Source of the DNA: Flavobacterium aquidurense
Lineage (GTDB): Bacteria; Bacteroidota; Bacteroidia; Flavobacteriales; Flavobacteriaceae
Assembly (NCBI RefSeq): GCF_001404985.1
Contig: NZ_JRLF01000011.1
Coordinates: forward strand, 124,001 to 188,000
Length of the DNA stretch: 64,000 nt
Reading direction: 5' to 3'
Position numbers and translations under genes: made by a program
Part shown: positions 10,101 through 21,340 of the stretch, piece after piece
How the letters are laid out: each line of letters opens with the position of its first letter
Numbering within the stretch: the first letter of the stretch is position 1
Notes under the pieces: model-generated
Databases searched by the model: none
What the model was told of the DNA's origin: nothing
The model's input: the letters and a program-made list of their open reading frames with translations, nothing else

Positions 10101-10624
10101 TGATTTGGGGTTGGTAATTGCAGGTTTTTAAAGTTATTTCCGTTTACTGTTATATCAGCCCAAACCACTTTTTGCATCGACATTTCGGGCGTTATCCATG
10201 GTCCTCCGGCAACAGCAAAACCATCAGCGGGATGAAACGCAATTTTTACACCTAATCGATCCGCTTCTGTCAAAGCCCAACGCACCAAGTTCCAAAATTC
10301 CTTACTCAGTTGCAAAACAGGCGGATTCATCAATGGTGGATTTGCAGGTCCTTTGATCGTCATTAAATATGCTCCGCCAATTCCGGCCTGTTTCATGGCT
10401 TCAAGATCAGCCGTGATGCCTTCTTTAGAATATGCACTTTGCATCCAATACCAATAAACCCAAGGTCTGGAGGATTCTATTAAAGGCTGAAACAAGGTGT
10501 TTTCTTTTTTATGGATTTCCTGTGCGGAAGTTATTCCCACAAAAAGCAACAATGCAGTCGAAAGTCTGAAAGTCAAAAGTCGAAAGTAAATTGCAAAAAG
10601 AAAAGATTGTTTTTTGTTAGGCAT
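7169..10624 (-). CDS. Alpha-L-rhamnosidase, GH106 family
   Basis: Exported 1151-residue enzyme predicted to release alpha-L-rhamnose from rhamnogalacturonan. After a signal peptide (residues 1 to about 35, ending ITSAQ), the mature part starts with FQPLIESSRPWVYWYWMQSA and ITADLEAMKQAGIGGAYLM, the opening of the GH106 TIM barrel. A discoidin-like carbohydrate-binding stretch lies at about 200-310. Further barrel motifs are ILHIDSWECGSQNWSP and FKTRRGYDIVDYLPVM. The C-terminal beta-sandwich reads GTIANIAEVIINGKDCGTLW and FRLEGEQLLKAGLLGPV. Length is normal for GH106. Part of the signal peptide (YFRLLTFRLSTALLL) is encoded by a TTTCGAC-type repeat. The 3' end merges into a tandem repeat. Confidence 0.9.
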   Translation of the reverse strand: MPNKKQSFLFAIYFRLLTFRLSTALLLFVGITSAQEIHKKENTLFQPLIESSRPWVYWYWMQSAYSKEGITADLEAMKQAGIGGAYLMTIKGPANPPLMNPPVLQLSKEFWNLVRWALTEADRLGVKIAFHPADGFAVAGGPWITPEMSMQKVVWADITVNGNNFKNLQLPTPNHYKDYYKDIDAFAIPVKEIYITSNENRPKITSTIADFDASFLSDRNKDDQFRLKEKGWIQYEFDQPFLCKSIQIETKGNNFQAHRLIIEVSDDGKNFKSLGRLTTPRHGWQDVDAFYTHSIIPTKAKYFRFVYDPEGTEPGAEDLDPAKWNQGLKVAKILLSNEPLIDNYQGKSGAIWRLSPQITEREISKADCIDLSKMINISKFVDEKGVLNWKTSVKGNWRIIRFGYTSTGHENATAGAGRGLEVDKFNPVAVRFQLDHWFGEMLRVAGPELASKVVKILHIDSWECGSQNWSPVFRNEFKTRRGYDIVDYLPVMAGIPVNDIQTSEKVLYDIRKTIAELVCDNFFATMADEAKKANVKFSSENVAPTMMSDGLLHFKHIDYPSGEFWLKSPTHDKPNDMLDAISGGHIYGKDIIQAEAFTELKMDWDEHPGNLKTLADRNYALGINRFFYHVFVHNPWTDRKPGMTLDGVGSYFQRDQTWWKPGKAWVDYCQRVQFQLQKGKPVIDLAVFIGEDLPSRSVLPDRLLPFIPNVFGKERIESEAIRLKNEGQPSIKIPKEVSSTKNSTDLSQWINAMNGYQYDSFNADVLLNNAKVENGKVIFSNSIEYGALLFPGSHKMAPNKMISLAVAEKMLQLIKDGATVFIDEKPDLQPGIQSEVDQKKWKNVLDEIWDNKGNASSWKIEKGTVIKLPYLANDFTSIGIQQDVYFPKLNRADSETLAWTHRKSPTEDIYFISNQNSVKRQFDVSFRVAGKIPEWYNPVTDKTTALANWKIENGRTIVSVTLDSNESGFVIFKEETKEIVAKGVQKGTEFETLQTLDENWDLQFDPEFKGPKEVVKTDKLFDWSTSENDHIKYYSGTTVYKKELNWKGKSTDKIWLDLGTIANIAEVIINGKDCGTLWTFPYKVDVSEALKKGKNTIEIKITNTWANRLIGDEKLPKEERLTWTTAPFRLEGEQLLKAGLLGPVVLVKEVK
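10555..10592. repeat. GAAAGTC-type repeat inside the GH106 signal-peptide codons
   Basis: The words GTCGAAAGT, CTGAAAGTC, AAAAGTCGAAAGT follow one another inside the coding region for the hydrophobic core of the GH106 signal peptide. The same word set is present at 13981-14005 in the GH2 gene. Confidence 0.65.
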
Positions 10625-10707
10625 TATTCTTGTTTTTTATCATTATTTATCAAACTCGACAGTCCCGAAGGTTGTGAATAAAACTTGTCGGGTTTAGTAA
10701 GAGTAAC

Positions 10708-14389
<3,682 letters not shown>

Positions 14390-15517
14390 CTATTTCTTTT
14401 TCTCCGGCGGTGCCACAAAATTCGTTTCACTTTTACCTAAATCTTTAGACGTTGCTACAGCAATTCCTCTTTGTTCTGCTTTGTTTACTGCACAGTAAAA
14501 ATGATAAACTACACCATCATGTTTTACAACAAATGATTTATGCGCAAACATATCGTCATAAGGTTCAGATGATTTGATTAAATCTTCGCCTTTCCAGTCG
14601 TTCCAGTTTACTAAATCATTCGAAACGGCAAAACGGTTAAATGCACCTTGATTCCAACCCGTCCAGAAAGCTCCAAAATAGAACATTACCCACGTATCAT
14701 TAATACGTTGAATATAGGCATCTCCTGAGATTCCTTTATTATGATTGATTAACGGTTTATTTCCATAACGTTTCCATTCTTTCATATCATCTGATACTGC
14801 CATAGCAATACGCTCTGCGCCTTTAGCAGGATTTATACTATCTCCACGCGCATTGTAATACATTATAAAATTGTGTCCTGTCAATTTATCCTTATCACGA
14901 ATCACACTATTTTTATACATCGTACTATTATCCCACCATCTGGCGTCTTTGTCTTTTGGAGATAAAACCGGTTTCTCTAATCTTTCAAACTCATGTGCTT
15001 TTGTTGGAGATTCTTTCGTATAAGCCATTCCTATGGATAAAATTCCGGCTTCGTAACCTTTGCTGTCTCCGCCAAAATAACTCATCCAGTATTTATCATC
15101 GTATTTTTTCCATTCATAGCTTCCGCCCCAGGTTGGGTCTTGCAGTGAAATATATCCTGCTTTTTGGTTCACATCCCAATGTTGTTCATTTTCTGAGAAA
15201 GACATTACTTTACCCAAATGTTTCCAATGCAATAAATCGTTACTTTCCGCAAGCCATGTTTCGTAACCACGTCCTCCGTAGATTAGATATGTCATGAACC
15301 ATTTTCCATCTTTTCTAAACACGCTTGGGCAATCCATTTTATAAGAGTTGTCAGTTGGCACCATTACCAAACCGTATTTGTAAGGCGTTTTTACTTCGTT
15401 GTAAATCTCCTGCATTACGGTTTCGTTGATTTCTCTTTTCTTGTATTTTATTGTTGCACAACTTGTAATTAATAAAGCTGTAATTGCAATTAAGAGATAT
15501 TTCGTTTTGATTTTCAT
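14390..15517 (-). CDS. Beta-propeller glycoside hydrolase-like lipoprotein (GH43-like)
   Basis: A 375-residue lipoprotein: the N-terminus MKIKTKYLLIAITALLITSC has a lipobox with Cys20, so it is membrane-anchored in the periplasm or on the surface. The rest shows repeated blades of a five-bladed beta-propeller: YKMDCPSVFRKDGKWFMTYL, ETWLAESNDLLHWKHLGKV, DKYWMSYFGGDSKGYEAGI, NFIMYYNARGD, DTWVMFYFGAF and GVVYHFYCAV. Such folds belong to the GH43/GH117/GH130 groups. The acidic catalytic residues are probably among the aspartates of the blade starts (MDCPS, WWDNSTMYKNSV), but I cannot fix the family. Given the neighbours, an exo-acting enzyme on a pectin side chain is likely. The last codons lie in a repeat copy. 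Confidence 0.7.
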   Translation of the reverse strand: MKIKTKYLLIAITALLITSCATIKYKKREINETVMQEIYNEVKTPYKYGLVMVPTDNSYKMDCPSVFRKDGKWFMTYLIYGGRGYETWLAESNDLLHWKHLGKVMSFSENEQHWDVNQKAGYISLQDPTWGGSYEWKKYDDKYWMSYFGGDSKGYEAGILSIGMAYTKESPTKAHEFERLEKPVLSPKDKDARWWDNSTMYKNSVIRDKDKLTGHNFIMYYNARGDSINPAKGAERIAMAVSDDMKEWKRYGNKPLINHNKGISGDAYIQRINDTWVMFYFGAFWTGWNQGAFNRFAVSNDLVNWNDWKGEDLIKSSEPYDDMFAHKSFVVKHDGVVYHFYCAVNKAEQRGIAVATSKDLGKSETNFVAPPEKKK

Positions 15518-15539
15518 TTTCTAATTTTAATTATAAATG

Positions 15540-15743
15540 CGATTTTTTGACGCGGATTAAACGGATTTACTTTGTAAAAACGCGGATAAAAACGGATTTT
15601 ATTTTGCTTCTATTTTTTCCTGTATCTCTTGGTTGCATCTTTATTTAAGTTTAAACTTTGACAAAGATTAAGCAGGTTTAAAATAAAAAAATCCGCGCAA
15701 ATCTGCGTCTTTACGAAGTAAATCCGCGTCATCTGCGTTCTAT
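15540..15743. repeat. GCGGATT / AATCCGC inverted repeat words
   Basis: The gap holds GACGCGGATTAAACGGATTT and ACGCGGATAAAAACGGATTT on the left and AATCCGCGCAAATCTGCGTC and AATCCGCGTCATCTGCGTTC on the right. These are two inverted arms made of degenerate tandem words, reaching almost to the stop codon of the next gene at 15744. No gene was seen. Confidence 0.65.
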
Positions 15744-17420
15744 TTATTTCATTTCTAATAATCGGGATTCCATCACATCTTTGTTTAATTTTACTTTTAC
15801 CATTCCCATTGGGTGAAATCTTTTCTTGAGATCAATTGCTGCGTAAACAATGGTGTATACATCATTTCCTTCTGGAATTAAACATAAGGGTGTTCTCATA
15901 ATATCCCACCATTTATCGACTTTTGTTTCTATTGGAAGATATCGTGCTTCACTCCAATTTTTTCCATCTTTTGATACTGAATATGCTATCATATTTGGTA
16001 AATGATGTCCCCAACCGTCCGGACCTCCATCAAAAATGGCAATATATAAACCATTAGGAAGCTGGCTCACAATTGGATTCTCTACAAAAAAAGGATGCAT
16101 CGTTTTAATTGGGTTGCTGCCGTCTTTAATTCGTGACCACGGACCTTCTAAAGTTTTTGATTCGGCTAAGCCAACAAACCATCCTTTTCCTGATTTCTTA
16201 GGATAATCTGCCCAGGAATTAAACGGATAAGCTCCACTGTAAAAACCAAAGTATTTATCGCCCACCTTATATGGGAAAAAGGATGCAACTCCCTGTCTTC
16301 CTTCCCAAGGTTCAGAGTCTAATCCGGGTTCTATGATGATACCCATATCTTTGTATGGACCACCAATTCCGTCGATTCCGTCAACGGTTGATTCGCATCG
16401 CCAGATTCTGCCAAAAGAATGATTGGGTTCTATAGTTTTACTAACCGTATAAGCCAAATAATAGCCGTACCATTTGTTTGCCTTTTCGTTAAAAACCGGC
16501 ATATACGACCAAATTGCGGCACGGCGATCATTCATTGGGTTATCATCTTCGGTTATGGCATAAGTTCCGCTTGCCTGATATATTGTCGATTCTCTTTTCC
16601 AGTGAATTGCATCTTTACTTGTCCAGTGACCGATTCTGGTTTTGACGCGATCATAATAATAATCAACTCCTTTTTCTCCCGCTCTTTCTGTTGGAAACAT
16701 ATGATACGTATCGCCTGCTTTTACTACGCGACCGCCTTCAAAACCTCCCTGAATCCCTTCGGTTCCAGGCATTCCTTCGTCTACAACCGCTTTGTTTTCT
16801 CCACCAATAATTTCGAAAAGTGGTTTTTCATCTGAAAATCCTTCTACTATAAAAGTCGGATTCCACAGTTTTCCATCTGGAAGTGCTGCGTTTCTAAAAT
16901 CAAGTTTTTCAGTATTTTTTACAACTCCTAAAATCGCAAACAATCCTTTTCCCGGATTTATGGTTTGAGTTCCTTTTGCATAAGAAACTGCATAAACATT
17001 TACCGGAGGCAAACCTGTTATCGTTAATCCGTTTTCGAGAATCAGTTTTGAGTTTTGAAGTTTATCTGATGGAAGATATTCAGGATTATTCTCTTGAAAA
17101 ACACCAATTAAAACCTGAACCGGCTCTTTAAATTTTAATTTTAAAGGCGAATTTATTCCCTTTTTATATTGATCTAAAGGAAGTTCAAGACCTGTTAATC
17201 CTTGTAATTCCGGAGCTAAACGAACAACATTATGTTTACTTCCTGAAAAAACATGTGCATATTGTGTCGTTTTGAAGGTTTTGTAATTATTTACAACTTC
17301 AAAAGAAGCTGGTTTCCATGCCGAATTTTGTGCCATAACAGAAAACTGAAATAACAGTAAAGACAGTGTTAGAAAAACTGTGCTTGATTTAAAATTGTAT
17401 TTTGTATTTTTTGAAAACAT
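15744..17420 (-). CDS. Secreted beta-propeller glycoside hydrolase-like protein
   Basis: A 558-residue exported protein with a signal peptide (residues 1 to about 30, ending SVMAQ). An N-terminal beta domain of about 180 residues precedes a five-bladed propeller resembling GH43-type hydrolases: GFEGGRVVKAGDTYHMFPTE, RIGHWTSKDAIHWKRESTIY, RRAAIWSYMPVFNEKANKWY, KYFGFYSGAYPF and NPIVSQLPNGLYIAIFDGG. I do not recognise a described CAZy family with certainty. It sits between GH43-like and GH78 genes, all on the minus strand, with a hairpin element in the upstream gap. A role in removing a rhamnogalacturonan side-chain sugar is an inference from context. Confidence 0.65.
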   Translation of the reverse strand: MFSKNTKYNFKSSTVFLTLSLLLFQFSVMAQNSAWKPASFEVVNNYKTFKTTQYAHVFSGSKHNVVRLAPELQGLTGLELPLDQYKKGINSPLKLKFKEPVQVLIGVFQENNPEYLPSDKLQNSKLILENGLTITGLPPVNVYAVSYAKGTQTINPGKGLFAILGVVKNTEKLDFRNAALPDGKLWNPTFIVEGFSDEKPLFEIIGGENKAVVDEGMPGTEGIQGGFEGGRVVKAGDTYHMFPTERAGEKGVDYYYDRVKTRIGHWTSKDAIHWKRESTIYQASGTYAITEDDNPMNDRRAAIWSYMPVFNEKANKWYGYYLAYTVSKTIEPNHSFGRIWRCESTVDGIDGIGGPYKDMGIIIEPGLDSEPWEGRQGVASFFPYKVGDKYFGFYSGAYPFNSWADYPKKSGKGWFVGLAESKTLEGPWSRIKDGSNPIKTMHPFFVENPIVSQLPNGLYIAIFDGGPDGWGHHLPNMIAYSVSKDGKNWSEARYLPIETKVDKWWDIMRTPLCLIPEGNDVYTIVYAAIDLKKRFHPMGMVKVKLNKDVMESRLLEMK

Positions 17421-17440
17421 TGTTTTTTTATTTTTTGTTT

Positions 17441-17547
17441 TTTTGTCATTTCGACCGAAGGGAGAAATCGCACTAGAAATTCCGCAATTATAATCGACAA
17501 TCTTTGTGGTTACGAGTGTGATTTCTCCTGCGTCGAAATGACAAAAA
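17441..17547. repeat. Palindromic intergenic element (GTCATTTCGAC arms)
   Basis: TTTTGTCATTTCGAC at the left and GTCGAAATGACAAAA at the right form perfect outer arms. GGAGAAATC and GATTTCTCC form inner arms. It lies in the gap upstream of the 15744-17420 gene and belongs to the same class as the elements at 5348, 21571 and 45863. Confidence 0.75.
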
Positions 17548-17587
17548 TAGCGTTACAAACTATGTACTAATAACTAAGAAATAAAAC

Positions 17588-19774
17588 TTAAATCGCTTTA
17601 TAACTTATTTTATATTCCACATTTGGTTTTACAATCAACTGATATTTATTTTTTGCTAATTCTGTAATGGTTCCAGAGTTTGTTTTAGGTTTACTGGTAC
17701 TTTCAAAAACCAATTTTCCTTCTCCTTCGGCAGCTTTTACTTTGATTTCTTTGGTACTGCAATACAATTCTACTTCGCCGTTTGTTGTTGGTACTTTTCC
17801 TTGCATCCATTGTAAACCGCCAAGATTTGGCTTAATTTCATATTCTGAATATCCCGGAGATGTTGGTTTTATACCTAAATAATATTTTCCCAATAAATAA
17901 ATTGGGCTAGAACCCCAGGCATGGCAAAGACTTTTCCCATAAGGGCGTCCATACATCGCTAAATGTTCTGTTCCTTTTTTGGTCGGATTGTATTCTTCCC
18001 AAAAAGATGTTGCGCCTTCATTTAGCATTCCGCCCCAATACTCTTTCATTTCTTTCAACACATAATCCTGCTCGCCCATAGCACACAACGCTTCCAACTC
18101 GTAAAAACGCATGTATGGTGTTGTGATTTTAAGAATATCATCATTAAGCAAGACCTTCTTTTTTATACTTTGTTTTTGTTCTTCATTAAAATAATTGAAA
18201 AAAATGCCGAACATATTAGCGTATCTGGTTACAATATTTTGAACTTTCCCATCTATACGTTGGTGTTTCATAATATTTTCTTTTTTATCCCAAAACACAT
18301 CAAATAATTTTGTTTTTAAATCATCTGCTAATTTTTGATACTGTTTTTGGTCTTCATTTTCACCAGCAATTTTAGCACTAACTGCCATGGCTTCCAGACT
18401 TCTCGCTAAAAGCATTTGCTCAAAACTAACCTCTCCGGTTTTTGGTAATCCGTCTGCCCAGTCAATAAAAACCCAATCGCCTTCTAATGGTTCAAGGAAT
18501 CCGTTTGTGTTTCTTCTTTTTAAGCAGAACTCCATAAGTGATTTCATTCGTGGATAAAAAGTTTTAATAAATTTCGTATCGCCCGTGTGTAAATAGTAAT
18601 CGTAAACACCTACAAACCAATACAGCGAATAATCCATTATGATATTAATATGAGCAGTCACAGGCTCTTTACCTCGAAGAGCCAACAAAGTTCGTTCTAC
18701 AGAAGCCGAATCAAAGAATAAATAATAATTCATTAAATAACTTTGATAAGCATCGCCGGACCAAACCCAACGGTCACGTTTAATCCCGTCTATAAAAAAT
18801 TCACGAGAGGTTAAATGCATCGTATAAGCCGACACATCCCAAATTTTATTTAATTGTTCATCCGAAGATTTGAATGCGCCACGATAGTCTAATGGCAAAT
18901 ATTCATAAAGCATCGAAATAGAATCGTATTTCACCCCTGCATCTGCTTGTACCTGAACATAGCGGAATGCTTTCGACGCATTATGTGTGTAGGTTTCAGG
19001 CTGGTTTCCATCAAAAGATAAATGATCCAGAGTTTCACATCTGGCAGAATCCAGCGCTTCCTCACGAGATTCACCATAATAAAGTGCTACTTTACCTTTT
19101 CCTTTTAAACCGTGAATTTTAATATAACCAAAAGTTTCTTTACCAAAATCTACTAACTCACCAGTTCCTGTTTTTTCTGTTTTTTTTGCGTTCAAAGGTT
19201 TAGTTGTTAGTTTAAAACCTGAAGGTTTATTCTCTGGTGAATAAAAATTCCAGGAACCAACAGGCACCCATGGTGTGCCTGATTGTTGTGCTTTTCCGGA
19301 TTCATCAATCCAAAGTTTATCTTCATTTGTAACCTTCCAGGATGCGTCAGATTTAACATACTTACCATCAATATAAATAGCCGGCAACACTTCCTGATTA
19401 TAGACTTTAAAAGAAATTTTGTGTTTCCCGGCAGGAATTTTTATTGATTTTGGCTGCCCATAAACCTGAACACCATCTAAAAGTAATTGAAAAGATCCTT
19501 CTGAATAGATTTTTGCCTCGTCTGGTTCCGGAATATCTACTTCTGTTTGAAAAGTTACCAAGGAATACGGACTGTAATATTGCCAAAGTGGTGGAAATAC
19601 TGCTTCGCGTTCTGTGCGTCTTACCTGCATTTTATTGCTTAACCAAACCTCAAAATCACCTGGGTACCAGATCCATGTCGCTTCTTTTGGTTTTTCCTGA
19701 GCAAAGAGAAAAACAGAAGGATATAAAACAATACAAAAAAACAGGAATCTTAAAATGGAAAATCGCTTATGCAT
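17588..19774 (-). CDS. Alpha-L-rhamnosidase, GH78 family
   Basis: Exported 728-residue enzyme predicted to hydrolyse terminal alpha-L-rhamnose. The signal peptide spans residues 1-25 (ending VFLFAQ). N-terminal beta-sandwich domains include EATWIWYPGDFEVWLSNKMQ. The (alpha/alpha)6 barrel carries the GH78 core EFFIDGIKRDRWVWSGDAYQ, where acidic residues form the active site, then YWFVGVYDYYLHTGD, PLEGDWVFIDW and GATSFWEEYNP. The C-terminal sandwich has GRPYGKSLCHAWGSSPIYLLG. This second rhamnosidase complements the GH106 enzyme of the cluster. A near-consensus -7 box (TATCTTTA, complement of 19793-19800) and a CCTGTA direct repeat lie just upstream, pointing to activator control. Confidence 0.9.
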   Translation of the reverse strand: MHKRFSILRFLFFCIVLYPSVFLFAQEKPKEATWIWYPGDFEVWLSNKMQVRRTEREAVFPPLWQYYSPYSLVTFQTEVDIPEPDEAKIYSEGSFQLLLDGVQVYGQPKSIKIPAGKHKISFKVYNQEVLPAIYIDGKYVKSDASWKVTNEDKLWIDESGKAQQSGTPWVPVGSWNFYSPENKPSGFKLTTKPLNAKKTEKTGTGELVDFGKETFGYIKIHGLKGKGKVALYYGESREEALDSARCETLDHLSFDGNQPETYTHNASKAFRYVQVQADAGVKYDSISMLYEYLPLDYRGAFKSSDEQLNKIWDVSAYTMHLTSREFFIDGIKRDRWVWSGDAYQSYLMNYYLFFDSASVERTLLALRGKEPVTAHINIIMDYSLYWFVGVYDYYLHTGDTKFIKTFYPRMKSLMEFCLKRRNTNGFLEPLEGDWVFIDWADGLPKTGEVSFEQMLLARSLEAMAVSAKIAGENEDQKQYQKLADDLKTKLFDVFWDKKENIMKHQRIDGKVQNIVTRYANMFGIFFNYFNEEQKQSIKKKVLLNDDILKITTPYMRFYELEALCAMGEQDYVLKEMKEYWGGMLNEGATSFWEEYNPTKKGTEHLAMYGRPYGKSLCHAWGSSPIYLLGKYYLGIKPTSPGYSEYEIKPNLGGLQWMQGKVPTTNGEVELYCSTKEIKVKAAEGEGKLVFESTSKPKTNSGTITELAKNKYQLIVKPNVEYKISYKAI

Positions 19775-20039
19775 ATTAATTTATTTTGGGACTAAAGATA
19801 AGTGTTATTTTTACATTTCACAACCTGTAGTGTCCTGTTTAACATCTATATTTAACTTAAATAATATATTCACAATAATTTTACTCCTATTTTTTTATCT
19901 AATTCATTAAAATTTAGTTGATTTTTATTCAAATAGATAAAGTGTTGTCAGATTTATCATTCATTAGATATGGGTTTTATTGTAAAAATAATACTACTTT
20001 TTAAATCATTTGATTGAAAAGTTTTTATAATATTGTTGA
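19775..20039. other. Divergent gap between GH78 and the ParB-like gene
   Basis: A 265-nt AT-rich gap. On the minus strand the GH78 promoter appears to use TATCTTTA (19793-19800), with CCTGTA-N4-CCTGTT at 19824-19839 upstream of it. On the plus side I see no convincing -33/-7 pair for the ParB-like gene. Confidence 0.5.
19824..19839 (-). promoter_or_regulatory. CCTGTA-N4-CCTGTT direct repeat upstream of GH78
   Basis: Two CCTGT half-sites one helical turn apart (19824-19829 and 19834-19839) lie 24 nt upstream of the putative GH78 -7 box. The same arrangement, CCTGTA-N4-CCTGTA, occurs at 27132-27147 near the beta-helix/GH28 divergent gap. Direct repeats of this type suit an AraC-type activator such as a hybrid two-component system; that is an inference. 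Confidence 0.45.
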
Positions 20040-20381
20040 ATGATTGAAATTACATATGAACAAGTTAAAGAATTTCTTCTTGAAACAGAATTTAGCCATC
20101 AACCGGGACAAATAGAAATTAGCTTTCCTATTTTAAGAAGAATTCACAGAAGATTACAACAAGGAAATTCTTTTAATGCAATAAAAATAAGAAATGGTAG
20201 AATTGTAGACGGTCATCACAGATATATATGTCATCAATTATTGAATATTATTCCTGAAACCATTATAGGTGGTGCAAATAGTAGTCAGATTAAATTTACC
20301 TGGAAAGAGATCAATCTTACCAGAGATGATTATGATGATGCTGACACTAGACGATTATTTGCAGAACGTTATGATAAATAA
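20040..20381 (+). CDS. Small ParB/Srx-like domain protein
   Basis: A 113-residue cytosolic protein without signal peptide or membrane segment. The centre, FNAIKIRNGRIVDGHHRYIC, matches the ParB/sulfiredoxin-fold motif in which DGHHR contributes to nucleotide binding or nuclease activity in larger relatives. The flanks are a short N-terminal helix region (YEQVKEFLLETEF) and an acidic tail (TRDDYDDADTRRLFAERYDK). It has none of the additional DNA-binding domains of partition ParB proteins. It is followed after 68 nt by a HAD phosphatase gene on the same strand, probably co-transcribed. Function is unknown; partition is unlikely because no ParA is nearby. Confidence 0.65.
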   Translation: MIEITYEQVKEFLLETEFSHQPGQIEISFPILRRIHRRLQQGNSFNAIKIRNGRIVDGHHRYICHQLLNIIPETIIGGANSSQIKFTWKEINLTRDDYDDADTRRLFAERYDK

Positions 20382-20449
20382 TACGTTAGAAAGTAAACTA
20401 ACTAAATATATATGTAGTATATGTACTAAAAAAGAGATACTTTTGTGTT

Positions 20450-20917
20450 ATGTTAATTTTACTAGACATAGATGGTGTAATGGTTCCTACTACTTCTTGG
20501 AAACCAACAGAGATATTATCTGATGGATTTGCTAATTTTAGTATGAAAGCTGTAAGCAATCTCCAAACTATTATAAATAGTACTGGAGCAAATGTTCTAT
20601 TAACAACATCTCATAAATCAAGATATAGCAACTCTGAGTGGGAAAAAATATTTAAAACAAGAGGAATTATAGCTAATATTGATTCACTAGAACCAAACGA
20701 TGACAATTTGAATAGAAAGGAAGAAATACTTCGTTGGTTTAATAAAACTAGTATTTCAGAAAGTTTTGTCATTTTAGACGATGATAAATCATTAAATGGT
20801 TTACCTGAAAACATTAGAAATAAAGCTATTGTCACAAGTGGAACTCTAGGTATAACAAGTGAAGAAGCAGAAGTTGCAATTGATATTTTAAGAAATAAAG
20901 AATCTATTTCAGCTTAA
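20450..20917 (+). CDS. HAD phosphatase of the Swiss-army-knife RNA-repair type
   Basis: A 155-residue cytosolic protein. Motif I is LLDIDGVMVP (nucleophile Asp6, acid Asp8), so the start must be this ATG. Motif II lies in NVLLTTSHKSRY, and the motif IV acidic pair is FVILDDDKS near the C-terminus. The sequence around WEKIFKTRGI fits the HAD domain described in Swiss Army Knife RNA-repair proteins, which are thought to process polynucleotide or modified nucleotide phosphates. The fold is clear and the subgroup is likely. Its partner is the ParB-like protein upstream. A strong terminator follows 23 nt after the stop. Confidence 0.75.
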   Translation: MLILLDIDGVMVPTTSWKPTEILSDGFANFSMKAVSNLQTIINSTGANVLLTTSHKSRYSNSEWEKIFKTRGIIANIDSLEPNDDNLNRKEEILRWFNKTSISESFVILDDDKSLNGLPENIRNKAIVTSGTLGITSEEAEVAIDILRNKESISA

Positions 20918-20940
20918 AACCAATTATATTATAAATTGAA

Positions 20941-20965
20941 GCCTCCTTATTTGGAGGCTTTTTTT
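20941..20965 (+). terminator. Rho-independent terminator after the HAD gene
   Basis: Stem GCCTCC (20941-20946), loop TTATTT, stem GGAGGC (20953-20958) and a run of seven T. The stop codon of the convergent SymE-like gene (complement of 20947-20949) lies in the loop, so the hairpin sits at the meeting point of two convergent genes. Confidence 0.85.
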
Positions 20966-21177
20966 GTTTTATTTATGTTCGTTTCAATTTCTTTATTGAC
21001 TGTGATTATAATTATATTTTTCTCGTGTCGAATTGTTACAAATCCTCCGCATTCGAAACCAATATCTTTGAGCCACTTTCCACAAAGTCGGATTTCAGGG
21101 AACACAACATTCTTTCTGGTTGACCTTGCAAAAGACTTTCGATGTATTTTTAGTTGTCGTTTTTCTAATTGTTTCAT
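20947..21177 (-). CDS. symE: SymE-like toxin
   Basis: A 76-residue protein when started at the Met whose codon is 21175-21177 (MKQLEKRQLK); an upstream in-frame ATG at 21201 would add eight residues. The core VVFPEIRLCGKWLKDIGFECGGFVTIRHEKN matches the SymE family (AbrB-like fold), where PxIRLxGKWLxxxGF and GxxVxV are conserved. Enterobacterial SymE is a type I toxin with RNA- or DNA-directed activity. The N-terminus is basic (KRQLKIHRKSFARSTRK), which suits nucleic acid binding. It is convergent with the HAD gene and divergent from an XRE regulator. No antisense antitoxin RNA could be recognised. Confidence 0.75.
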   Translation of the reverse strand: MKQLEKRQLKIHRKSFARSTRKNVVFPEIRLCGKWLKDIGFECGGFVTIRHEKNIIIITVNKEIETNINKTKKASK

Positions 21178-21340
21178 TTTATTTTTATTTCGATGAAACA
21201 AAAATAGTAAATATTTTACTACAAATTATAATTTTATCAAATTAAATTATAACCTTATAGCACTTTTGAGTAATAATATTATACTTTTTATTATATTTAA
21301 AATACATCATATTTGCATAAAAAAGCAATAAATCAACATT

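Noticed and set aside
16419..16835. 138-codon plus-strand frame inside the beta-propeller gene
   Set aside because: Antisense shadow of a clearly coding minus-strand gene.
20040..20381. Plasmid partition ParB or a plasmid remnant
   Set aside because: Too short, lacks the helix-turn-helix domain, and no ParA or parS-like site is nearby.
20438..20445. Perfect -7 box TACTTTTG four nt before the HAD gene ATG
   Set aside because: Would imply a leaderless mRNA. No -33 element is present and read-through from the ParB-like gene is simpler; kept as chance.
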